Source: Cristatella mucedo
Taxonomy: Eukaryota; Bryozoa; Phylactolaemata; Cristatellidae
Assembly (NCBI GenBank): GCA_009760855.2
Contig: WPIO01000019.1
Location: 4,939,501 to 5,003,500 of the forward strand
Reading direction: 5' to 3'
DNA length: 64,000 nucleotides
Shown here piece by piece: positions 11,291-20,999 of this stretch. The notes under the pieces are model-generated. The model saw only the letters and a list, made by a program, of their open reading frames with translations, had not been told where the DNA came from and searched no databases. A program made the translations under genes and the position numbers. Within the stretch, counting starts at the first letter, position 1. Each line of letters opens with the position of its first letter.

Positions 11291-11630
11291 TTTAGGGCCA
11301 AAAGTGGGAGCAAGTAAAGACCCCCCCCCCCCAGTGCTTACTAAGCGTCTCAAAACATACATAGGATCAATATGCTGTTCTCTGAAGGTAGGAAAATACA
11401 TAATTTAATGTTGACTATGCTTGATTTTGTTGTCTTCCGCTGCTGGGCGCGCCTCAGCGAATGTCCTTTTCTACATTGAAATGGGCTGAGCTTCGGCTGC
11501 TTTAGTTTTTTGGTCAAACGGATGCGACTCATCGGGATCGGGATATACCGACTCGGGCCTACTGCTGATTTAGAGCTCACCACTAGCACCGTGCCTTGTA
11601 ATAATTTCGTATCAAGTGTCACTCGCCTCT

Positions 11631-11785
11631 GGATCTTAGCCCAGTGGTAAGATGCTTACACTGCAACACGCGCAGTTCGTGGGTTTGAGTCCTGCTGCGG
11701 GCAATCGTCATTTACTGCCCAGTGTGAGCGAGATCGATAACCGCTATGGCTCTTCTGCTGCTACGTAAAGTAGGCAGATTCGTCG
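11631..11785 (+). repeat. tRNA-derived SINE, second family
   Basis: The head (11631-11703) has an A-box-like TAGCCCAGTGGTAAGATG and a B-box-like GGGTTTGAGTCC, as in a tRNA. An unrelated body (CAATCGTCATTTACTGCC, then GGCTCTTCTGCTGCTA) follows. The body recurs in degraded form near 43228-43320. The head does not fold as a clean tRNA and is followed by non-tRNA sequence, so I call it a SINE and not a tRNA gene. Confidence 0.5.
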
Positions 11786-13465
11786 GCTAACCTTTGCTTT
11801 TCACTTTTTCAGTTTGAATTAACTTAGCGAAGCGTCTTAGAGAGGCGGCGGAGGGCGCTGCTAGAGAGGAGGCGAGTTAACCGCCAGAAAAGTTGCTGCT
11901 GCTGGTGCTACATTCTCGCTCAGTGCATACAGTCGCGCATTCGACGCCCAGAAAGACGCGCCGAAGCGCTTGCGTCCGAGCGCGCGACTTCAGTCAAAAT
12001 CTGCCTGCAAGCGATTAAACGCGAGCCGCCCCTTGCGGCAGTTGCCGCAGAATAATCAGCTTGGTGACGACGGCGGCAAAGCCGCATCCGACCTGCCCTA
12101 GCTTGTAAAGCGAATAATCTCAAGCTGGCTGCTGACCCGTCTCCGACATTTTAAAAGGGCTGGGCCGTGTTACTTGGCCGTGTGCATCCGCGCCTAGCTC
12201 GTTTGCTAGTTGTCCGTCTTTGCGATGCTTTGCCCAAGCAAAGGAAACAAGTTAGACTAGCAGTCTTGGGTGCGATTTCGGTGCGACGAGACTAGCTCAC
12301 GTTTGCGCTACACGCGTGCGAACCTCGTATCAGGCAAAGGCGTGCAGACCTGACGCTGAGCGGCTTTAGCGACCGATTAGCACCGATCGGTCCCAGTGGC
12401 GGCTCTCGCCCTTGACCCCAAACAGGAACTGACCTGGGGCTACGTCCTCCGGGAGCGGGTTAACGGATAACCCGCTATCCTGTGCCATTCTCGATATCAA
12501 GCTCCACTTTGCTACCACACCCGCCGACGAGCACCTCTGGCGACGAATGCAGGTTGAAGGGGCACCTGCACGCTCAGGCTCCGAGCTCGGCCAACCGCCG
12601 ACCGTCTGAGGCTCCAGAACTAGCGCGCAGCGACGACCGGACGTGAATTGAAGCGAGCAGCATTTGCCCTAATTGAACTGACTTCGCACGCACTAGCTGC
12701 GGCCGTCTCGTCGGTTCGCATGTCAAGCGGCTACCTTGCGAAGAACCAAACTGCCGACATTTCGTCTGACGCGCCGCACGAGACGCGACAAGCACGAAGC
12801 CAGCCACTGCTGGCCTACGTCGCCGCCGTCCCCCTCCCCAGGACATCGAGCTCTGCGACGGCTGAGCGACGTCACCTGCCTCGAGTCGGCGCGGCGGCGG
12901 CGGCGCGCCGACTGAAGAGCACCGCAAGAAGAACGCCGACGAGAGAGCGATGCGTATTGAAGACGGCGACCGAAACTGCCGCCGCCGCCGCCGCCGCCCG
13001 CGCGCACCGATCGACAGAGCAGCCAGAGAGCGAGCGCCACTGCTTTGCATCGCGGCGGAGCATCGGCGTCCGTCTGCACCGGCCGACAGTATCCGCTGGC
13101 AATAATGGGCGGCGAGCGAAGTTTCGAGCGCGTGAGCATCCCGCCCTGCGGCGCGACGCGGCGAGAATCGGATCGGTCGCCAGAGCGCGTCTCCGTGTAG
13201 AGAGGCGAAGCCCGACAGCAGCCGGATCCGGCGTTAGCCAGCTCAGTGGATCTCCCTGCCCCCTGCCCCCGTCCCCTAAAACCATCTCTTTCCCATCCTC
13301 CGCATCGGCTGCGCTCAGCAGCCGCTTTTTCGCGACCAATCCTGAGATGAGCTGTCGACCCCGCCCCTTGACCCTGCGGCAGCGAGGCCGCTGAGCCGCT
13401 GTAACCGCAACAACGATCACTCTGGCGTGTAGCCATCGACGTAGCAGACGCGCAAAGGAATACAA
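11786..13465 (+). promoter_or_regulatory. GC-rich, CpG-rich upstream region of the DMRT gene
   Basis: This 1.7-kb stretch becomes sharply GC-rich and CpG-rich towards the DMRT start codon, as in a CpG-type promoter and 5' UTR. Long open frames occur on both strands, but they are Ala/Arg-rich, overlap each other and match no family, so I do not call them genes. The transcription start cannot be placed. A TTTAAAAG near 12150 is only a weak TATA-like candidate. Confidence 0.4.
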
Positions 13466-13847
13466 ATGTCTCTTCGACCGTCCGCCGCCGTCGCAGCTGG
13501 CTACTATCCTCTGACCGAAAGGGGCGCTAGAAAGCCCAAGTGCGCGCGCTGCCGCAATCACGGTATGGTGTCGTGGCTGAAAGGCCACAAGCGACACTGT
13601 CGCTTCAAGGACTGCACGTGCGCAAAATGCAACCTGATCGCCGAAAGACAGAAGGTGATGGCGGCGCAAGTGGCGCTGAAGAGGCAGCAAGCGGCGGAAG
13701 ACGCCGCGGCTCTGGGGCTGAGAATCGACGCTGCGGACGGAGCCGGCGGCGCCGGCGACTTCTCGGCGGCGGCTGCGGCGGGAGCCCTGTGGAACGGCAT
13801 CTCGGCAGGCCGAACGGCTGCTAGCGAAGAGGCCGAGAGCAAAGCAG
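13466..13847 (+). CDS. DMRT exon 1 (DM domain)
   Basis: This exon encodes residues 1-127 plus the first base of codon 128. The start ATG is the first in this frame before the DM domain. The zinc-binding block follows within 25 residues, as is usual in the family. An alanine-rich linker follows the domain. Confidence 0.93.
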
Positions 13848-16800
13848 GTAATGGGTGGGCGAGCGTGCGCGCGCGCAGGGCACTTTTCCGCGGGCGGCGG
13901 TGGCGACCGAGCACTTGCGCAGCAGCGAGCCGCGGCCGTAGGCCGCGGCTCGCTGCTTCGCAGGCGGGCGCGACCCAATCGCCAGCGGTGGCGGCGCTAA
14001 GAGCTCCCAACCGCCACTGTGGGATCGTTGCATGTTTCTTTCGTGCTAGCGGCTCGGAGAGAGCGCGAGAGAAACAGCAAGAGAGAGAGCGTGAGAGCGA
14101 GAGAGAGAGAAAGAGAGAGCGAGGGAAAGAGCGAGAGAGAGAGAGAGAGCGTGAGAGAGAGAGAGCGTGAGAGAGAGAGAGAGAGAGCGCGAGGGAAAGA
14201 GCGAGAGAGAGAGCGTGAGAGCGAGAGAGAGAGAGCGAGGGAAAGAGCGAGCGCTCGCTCGTCAAGACGCATGTATCCACTGGCGTTCGGCGGGTTGCAT
14301 GTCGGATGGCCAATGCTAATGGCGCCGGGGGATTAGCGTTCGTAAAGATGGTCGGGGCCTTAATTAAACCGGTAAATACTCGTCTGGAGGCTAAGCTTCG
14401 TAATGTCGTGTTCGCCAGAGGTTTATCATGTTTGAGCGCTCTGCCTGGGCCTTGACGGCGGCTCGGGCTGACATATTGGGAGACTGGGAGCAAACACTCG
14501 TGCGGCTTGCTCTCTTGACCGAGCGCCAGAGCTCCAATATCCGTTAATATAGGATTAGAGGTATAATGGCACTAAAATAAACAGAGCCTGCCCGAGACGG
14601 CAAGTGTTACCTTGCTTTCCTTTGTGGCCCCGGGCGCTGCCACCCACCCAATATAAGCGCTTTTCCTTCGCTTTTCCTGCGCTTGCTACGCCTAGACCGC
14701 TTCCGTCGTCGGGCACGCGCTGCTGGCGGACGGACGCGCCGCGCGCCGCCGCAGCGCAGCTCCAGTGCGTGACGATGCGCCGCTCCGTCCGCACCTCTTC
14801 CGTCGCTCTTCTTTCTATCCGGTCGCTGACTCCGGCTGTGCACGAAAAAAGCCAGGGCCGAGCTCCGGTTTTTCCGGTCGCGCGGTCAGCGCGACTCCGT
14901 TCGCTCCGTACGACCGCACTCGTCGCGCCCTGAGACTTTCGCCAATCCTCGGAGGTAGCGCACAACGCAACGCTCAAAGCACAGCGCACAAACTGAACGC
15001 GCTGGTGTGGCCCAGCGGTGCTCTCGCGTTTGACGGTCAAGATCGTGAGCTCGAGCCTTGCTGCATATGTGAAGAGCCTGAATAGAGATGTGAAGCTTTC
15101 TTAAGGCGCTATGCAAGTAAATTATAGTGATTATTTAAGGCAGATATTTAACGAATGCATATGCCACTCCGGTACCTGGCCTATTTTGCATACGTATGAG
15201 GGCGCTTGGAAAAGTGCGTGCCCAGGTGTAGTCGCTCGCTCACTTTCGCGAACACCCTGAACACACTCACACAGAGAGACGTATACACGAAGGCCCCCCG
15301 CGCACGTGCAGAGAAAGAGAGAGAGAGAGTACACTCAGGTGCATCTCTAACGTTCATGCAGGGATATACTATATTCTTAATGTATAGAAGCCAGGCTAAA
15401 TCTCGTTCGCTGTCTGCGGTGATGGTAGTAAGTCCTACCGATTGTAACGCGAAAATAGCACGTTTGCGACACTACTATCAGGGAAGCTCGGAGTCGTGTA
15501 CTTGAAAATGAACGGATATCCGAACGAAGGCTACGCTTTGCAATTGTAAATACTCTCGTGCAGTGTATCATATTTTTGCAGCTAGTGAGTTCCGGAGCAA
15601 TTGAGCTCAGAGGTCATTAAGCAACGCTCGCTCCGCCATCCTGTTGGAAGTCCGGAGCTAGCCTCCACAAGGAACGCGAAAGCCGGTCCTCGACGAGCTA
15701 GTGCGCTATCTTACATACAGCGAGTCATGTTAGTAGCGACTCCGCTCTAAGATTCGCGCTAAGTCTTCACACCCGCTCCTTAATTGATGCCGCAGAAGGC
15801 CCAGTTCCTAATAACTGCAGTAACTAAAACCGCGCATCCGGTTTCATGGCAGCTCTGGCCGACGGAAGCTTTTCACACTCTAACGAGCTGAGATTTTCTC
15901 AGCTGTTCACTCACCAACTGTGCACAAAGGTGCGCGCGAACTATTAAATTGTCTCGCTCGGCTAGGGACTCAAGCTGACGAGATGAACTTACAATCGGCA
16001 AGCGGCGCGGGACACGGGCCGAATGATGTCATGAAGTAGCAGCCCAAACTTCTTTTGCCAGGCAATGGCTGGACAGAGTCACGTCGTCAAAAAAAGAAAG
16101 CAATTGGGGGTGGGTGGCCGTATCCGGAAAGAGCTGTTCTCGGCTCCAAAGCTATAAATATCCGGGACCGCGTGCGGTATTTATAAATAAGAACAATTGC
16201 TCCTTACAAGCTGACGTTTAGATATTGCCTTCTGTCTATCTGCAGTTAGAATTCACAGCCGACGGTGGAGTTTTCGACCTGGCCCATCATGATCTCGCAT
16301 CGTCACTGCCAATAGTCGGGGGCCAATATTTGTAGGTACCGCGGGTGAGGCGACTGGATGGACAAGTGAGTGGTAAAAACCCGTGCGCTCTGAGCGTTTG
16401 GCAGCGTGCGAGAGAGCGGAAGAGCGGCCGCATTCCGGAAAGCATACAGCGGAGCGAGCGCCTCAACCCCTTTTTAGCACGAGACCGTGTAGAAAGTGAC
16501 GGGAAAAGGCGCGAGCCGACACAGCGGATCCGACTTCGCCACACCGGTTCGGCCTAGCGGTCAAGGTGCTAGCCTCGAACCAAGTTCAGTGTGAATGTTT
16601 TTGAGGATCGAGGTCGCGGGCTCGAGCCCCGAGGCATATGTGAAGCGCTTGAATAGAGATTGAGTTCTCTTGGGTCGCTATACGATTGAATTTCATTTTT
16701 TCTTCTTGCAAATAGACGCGGCCATACAATCAAATCAGGCTGCTGAACGCGGGCGCATCCTTTCCGCCGCCGTCCCGTTTTATACTGTTCGTCCTTATCT

Positions 16801-19210
16801 CTTATCTGCGAGCAAGTCAGCATCGCGCTGATTCGAGCGAGATTCGCTCTTCCAGCTTCTTCTGCGCCGAGGATTTCTGGCTTGCGTGCTTTTTCCTATC
16901 AGCTGCCGGGCGCGCGCGCTCTGCTGTGGATAGCTGGGAGAAGGCGGGGCCCCGCGAGCTCCCGGGCAGACGCGAACCGCCGACTCGGTCAATGAAGCTG
17001 CGCCGCCAACGCACCCTCACGATAGCCAGCAACCAGAATAAAATATTCGGCCACGCAAGCCTGGGACAACTGTCCTCAATGTCGTTGACGAGATGAATGA
17101 CGAAATGGAAGATTTTCGCAAAGCGAGTGAAAATGTGTTGCCGACCTGTAGACGATACGGAAAGACGGGGTGAGAGCCCACGGCGAGCGCCCACGTGAGA
17201 GCCCACGGCGAGCCGAGCGCGTTGATAGCTGCGCTTAGGGTGCGGCGCATTCTGCGTTTTCGCCGAAGATGTGCAGTCCAAGTCGAACAGCAAAAACGTA
17301 TCTACCCGACGCGTTCAGCGTGCCTACAGGAGATGCTCATACCAACGCATCTGCGTCAATTAGCGAATGACACAATCTGCTGCTCTCGCGGAAATATCCT
17401 GCGCCGTCCTTGGCGGCGATGTCAAAGGCTCGCCGCAGGTTTTTGTGGGTTTTTCTCAGCTTTTACGGCGACGCGTCGAACAGTTCACCTAACGCGCGCG
17501 GTGCGAAAAGGCTAGCGAAATGTTTTGCCGCTTGTGAGTCTCTCGCCTAGTTGGTCTCGAGACCCGATCCAAGCATGGCTACACGAGCTGCCGCCGCTTC
17601 ATGCGGCCGCTGGGACGGAGGAGACGGCGGAGGCGGCGGGGCGGGACTCGATGAGGTAGCCGACGCCCTAGCGCCTCTCCGGATGCGTCTGCATCGGGCG
17701 CATCGTGCGCTCGCACGCTGCGCCTCGAGATGGCTCGAGCTATCTCGAGGCGCTTCAATATTCGACCAGGCCTGCACTTGGACGCGGCGGTTAAGGGCGA
17801 TTTATTAGTGAGCTACCTCCCTCACTCGGCCAAACTAAGGGATTCAACAGCGTGTCACACGTCGGCTACTTCTTACTACTGGCTATCTGCTCTCCTTCAC
17901 CTTGCCGTCCCTATTCGAATCCGGCCGGTTTATTCTGACGGCGCTTGGGCGTTGCAGGTTCGTACGGCTCGGGCGCATTCGAGCACTTGTCGGAAGAGTC
18001 CAGCTCGCAGCCGGCCACCAGCGATGGGGGCGGCGGCAGCGACGACGCGAGGCGCGTCGCCTCTGCCGGCGCGGCGGCGGCCGAGGCGGCGGCGGACGCG
18101 CCGCTGTCGAAGCAGCACGGCCAGCCGACTTCCGTGGCGGCGGCGACGACACCGCGCCTGGCAGCGACGCCTCGATCGGGGGCGCCGCCGCCGTCCGTTT
18201 CGAGCCTGCTGCCGCGTGTCGGCAGCTCGAAGTCGGCGTCCGGCGCCTTGTCTCCGGCGGCCCCCGCCTCGTCGTCGTCGTCGACGACGGTGGGCGCCGC
18301 CGACGCGAGCGCCCACCAGCACCACCACAGCCGCTACAACCGCCGCCATTGCCTGTCGTCGGCGCTCGCGGCGGGCAATGGCGCGCACGGCGTCGCCGTC
18401 CTCGAGCGTCTGTTTCCCTACCACAAGCGCTCCGTGCTCGAGCTCGTGCTGAGAACGTGCAACGGCGACGCGGTCAGCGCCATCGAGCAGTTCCTGGCAG
18501 CGCAGGAAGGAGCCCTGCTCGCCGCGCGCCACCACGCCGCCGTACGCGGATTTGAGGAGCAGGCCGCCGCCGCCGCCGCCGCCAGGAGTCAGGCGCAGCA
18601 GCAGCAGCACTGTGCTCTCTACTATCACAGCCACGGTCAGCAGCAGCAGCAGCAGCAACGCCAGACGCTGCAGCTGCTGTGCACGGCGCCGGGGGACGCG
18701 CTTCGAGCCCAGCTCTACGGTTACGACGCGGACGCGCTGCCGTCCCGGGTCGCTTCGTCGGCTTTCGCGCCGCTGTCCGCGGCCGCCGCCGCGTCTGCGG
18801 TCCGCTCAGCGCTCCTGCCTCAGTCGGCTCCCTTCTCCATCGAGACGCTGCTCGGCAGCGCTTCCGCCGCTGCCGCCGCCGCCGCCGCCGCCTCTGTCGG
18901 CCGCCCGGCGGCGAGCTCTCCTTTCGCAACGGCCGCCGCCGCCCCACCGAACGCCACTGCCGAGCCTCTCAAGGGGTACGCGGCAGCCGCCGCAGCAGCC
19001 GCCGCCGCTGCAGCTGCTGCCTGGCAGCCGCCGCTCTTTATCGGCCAGCCACACCACTACTCGTACGGCTACGCCGCCGCCGAGACGGGCCTGCCTAGAG
19101 GACGCTCCGACAAGGAGATCGACTATCACCGCCACCACCACGCCGGCGGAGGCGGCGGCGGCGGAGTGGCGAGCGCCGACGGCGCCGCGGTCAATATGGC
19201 AACCGATTGA
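13466..19210 (+). CDS. DMRT-family transcription factor with DM and DMA domains (2 exons)
   Basis: A DNA-binding regulator of the doublesex/mab-3 related family, acting in the nucleus. Coding exons are 13466-13847 and 17958-19210. The donor is GCAG/GTAATG and the acceptor TTGCAG/GT; exon 1 ends one base into a Gly codon that exon 2 completes. The protein has 544 residues. The DM domain is at residues 24-70, with the intertwined zinc ligands C26, C29, H41, C45 and H33, C50, C52, C55. The recognition helix reads [17 protein letters not shown]. The DMA domain (residues about 272-309) contains [23 protein letters not shown] plus DMA arrangement places it with DMRT3/4/5-type proteins and away from DMRT1/2. 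The [17 protein letters not shown] stretch is most like DMRT3 among vertebrate forms, while [10 protein letters not shown] is common in invertebrate DMRTs. The rest is Ala, Gln, His, Ser and Gly tracts. The paralogue is not settled. Confidence 0.93.
14056..14254. repeat. GA-rich microsatellite in the DMRT intron
   Basis: Nearly 200 bp of GAGA with interspersed GCGAGGGAAAGAGCGAGA blocks. Open frames on both strands (Arg/Glu or Ser/Leu) come from the dinucleotide repeat and are not genes. Confidence 0.92.
15001..15127 (+). repeat. tRNA-derived SINE carrying the LINE family A tail (diverged)
   Basis: The head has TGTGGCCCAGCGG and GTGAGCTCGAGCC as A- and B-box-like parts. The tail reads ATATGTGAAGAGCCTGAATA, then TTAAGGCGCTATGCAAGTAA. 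It is a diverged member of the SINE family at 16545, 26966, 33421, 52055 and 59600. Confidence 0.6.
16545..16701 (+). repeat. tRNA-derived SINE with LINE family A tail
   Basis: A-box-like GGTTCGGCCTAGCGGTCAAG and B-box-like GGGCTCGAGCCCC, followed by TGTGAAGCGCTTGAATAGAG and TTCTCTTGGGTCGCTATACG. The distance between the two boxes is longer than in other copies, so the head seems to contain a small insertion. Confidence 0.7.
17958..19210 (+). CDS. DMRT exon 2 (DMA domain, terminal exon)
   Basis: This completes codon 128 and encodes residues 129-544; the stop TGA is at 19208-19210. The DMA domain is encoded at about 18389-18502. The rest is dominated by poly-Ala (largest run near 18985-19020), Gln runs near 18600-18660, a His cluster near 18320 and HHHH plus poly-Gly near 19130-19165. 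Strong GC bias gives long shadow frames on both strands. Confidence 0.92.
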
Positions 19211-20440
19211 AGGGGCGGCGCGGCGTCAGCTTGCACTCGCGGCGGCGCCTCGAGCGCGCGAGCAGCGAGTGCACGCTGCCTCTCGGTCCTTCGTAGCCTC
19301 GGCCGCTGCCCTGCGACGCCCAGCTGCCGGCGCTACTGCCGCCGTGGGCGGCAGCGCAGGCGACTCTTGGCCGGCCGATCATCCGAGCCACGCCGCGACG
19401 GCAACTGCGACTACTCCTACCGCCGCCAACACCACTAGTAGCTCCCCCCCCCCCCGCTCTGCCGACTCCAGACTGGTCTTCGCCGAGCCAAAGCCCTCAT
19501 CTTTGACCGAACGGCCGCCGGCGGTGGCGAGGTGACATCATCGCGGCACGTCCATCGCCAAGAAAACTGGGCTTCCGTCCAAAGCTGCGTCGACCGCTAC
19601 AGCAGCTGCGAAAGCTGCATGGGCGGCCACCGGCTCCGAAGGCGCGAAAGAGCGGCCCGGAGGAGCGGGAGCGGAGGAGCGGCCCGGAGGAGCGGCCCGG
19701 AGGAGCGGCCCGGAGGAGCGGCCCGGAGGAGCGGCCCGGAGGAGCGGGAGCGGAGGAGCGGCCCGGAGGAGCGGGTTGGCCATTCTATGGTTCTATGCAC
19801 GAGACGGTCGGCCAGCAGTCGCACGGGAATGGCTCGCGACGACCTGGCTCCCCCCCTACCGCCCGCCCGCCTTGGGCTGCGGCTTCGACAGGCCGCGATA
19901 AGTGTGGCTGAACTGTACCGGCGCCCTCGAGCTACTGGACGGATCGCTTCGCGATCGCCCGAGATCTTTGTCAGCTCTGGCACTAATTGCTCGCGGCCCG
20001 GCTAGCGGTGGCGGGCAGCTGCGGGGAACACATTGTATACGCCGCAATAGCTAGGCGCGAATGGCTACCACTTGTTCAAATAATCTTGCACAGGATACTA
20101 ATTGCCTTATTGACAGGGAATAACAATCCGGAGGCCAATTAGACATATCGCACTGCGAAGTGATTAATACAGATTTGTAGTAACCTTGATGTCAGCCCTG
20201 TGCTGGCGCATAATCCCGAGCAGAAGGGCAGACGGGCTTAGTGGCAACTGCAGAGCCGAGGATTACGTAGGCGCTGGCATAAATATTTGCCCCGGCTGCC
20301 TCCGGCGCGACCGGCGGCGGCGGCTGCTTTCACTAAAATCACTCATACGACTCATGCTGCCATCTCTCACTACCAGCACCCCTTCAGCGAGAGCTGTACG
20401 CGAAGCGCTTGCCTGGTTTGTTGGCGGCTTGAGTTGCTCC
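19211..20440 (+). other. 3' flank of the DMRT gene
   Basis: This is GC-rich at first, then normal composition. It includes the 13-bp minisatellite at 19651-19775. I found no canonical AATAAA or ATTAAA, so the end of the transcript cannot be placed. No second gene is visible. Confidence 0.5.
19651..19775. repeat. 13-bp GC-rich minisatellite
   Basis: The unit AGCGGCCCGGAGG occurs about seven times, mixed with shorter AGCGGGAGCGG units. It lies about 440 bp after the DMRT stop codon, so it is probably in the 3' UTR or just beyond. It generates spurious long frames on both strands. Confidence 0.9.
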
Positions 20441-20442
20441 CA

Positions 20443-20450
<8 letters not shown>

Positions 20451-20530
<80 letters not shown>
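20451..20530. repeat. (CT)40 microsatellite
   Basis: About 80 uninterrupted bases of CT, followed by a further 200 bp of pyrimidine-rich DNA. Confidence 0.95.
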
Positions 20531-20532
<2 letters not shown>

Positions 20533-20859
20533 TCTCCCTCCATCCGCTTCCGCTTTATCCTTTGCGTATTTACAGATATAACTATCTCTCTCCCTCTCTT
20601 TCTTTTTCTGCCTCTCTCTGCCTCTTTGCCCCTCTGCATCCCTGTTCCTTTGCCTCTCTGCCCCTCTGTCTTTCCGCACCTCCGTCTCGGTCTCTCTGTC
20701 CCTCTGCTCGGCTCACGTCTATCCTAGTCTCCCTGTCGTCTGTCCATATCTCGCTCTATCTGTGTCTCCGTATTTCTCTCACTCTCTCTCTCTCTCTCTT
20801 CGTATAGATAAGATAGCTATGTGCAAGTGTCTACATACATACATGCACCTACAGTATTC

Positions 20860-20934
<75 letters not shown>

Positions 20935-20939
20935 GCACC

Positions 20940-20994
<55 letters not shown>
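20860..20994. repeat. compound (AT)n microsatellite
   Basis: Two AT runs (20860-20931 and 20944-20994) are separated by the short block ACATGCACCTACA. The same block also precedes the first run, so a unit of block plus AT run was probably duplicated. Confidence 0.93.
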
Positions 20995-20997
<3 letters not shown>

Positions 20998-20999
20998 GT

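Larger units (their letters stand above)
13848..17957 (+). other. DMRT intron 1 (4.1 kb)
   Basis: This is a GT/AG intron with donor GTAATG and a pyrimidine-rich stretch before the TTGCAG acceptor. It holds a long GA-rich microsatellite (14056-14254), two tRNA-derived SINEs (15001-15127 and 16545-16701), and a TATAAATA/TATTTATA inverted pair at 16153-16185. Near 17170-17215 the 17-bp unit GAGAGCCCACGGCGAGC occurs twice. No additional exon was found. Confidence 0.8.

Noticed and set aside
12648-13394. 248-codon + strand open frame upstream of DMRT, with even longer frames on the - strand (to 13978)
   Set aside because: CpG-rich DNA has few stop codons, frames overlap on both strands, composition is Ala/Arg/Ser with no domain, and the region fits a GC-rich promoter and 5' UTR.
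13558-14493. 311-codon - strand frame over DMRT exon 1 and the GA repeat
   Set aside because: It is the antisense of the DM-domain exon plus Ser/Leu from the GA microsatellite.
17930-18658. Long - and + strand alternative frames over DMRT exon 2
   Set aside because: They are shadows of the DMA-containing frame; Arg/Pro/Gly-rich with no family.
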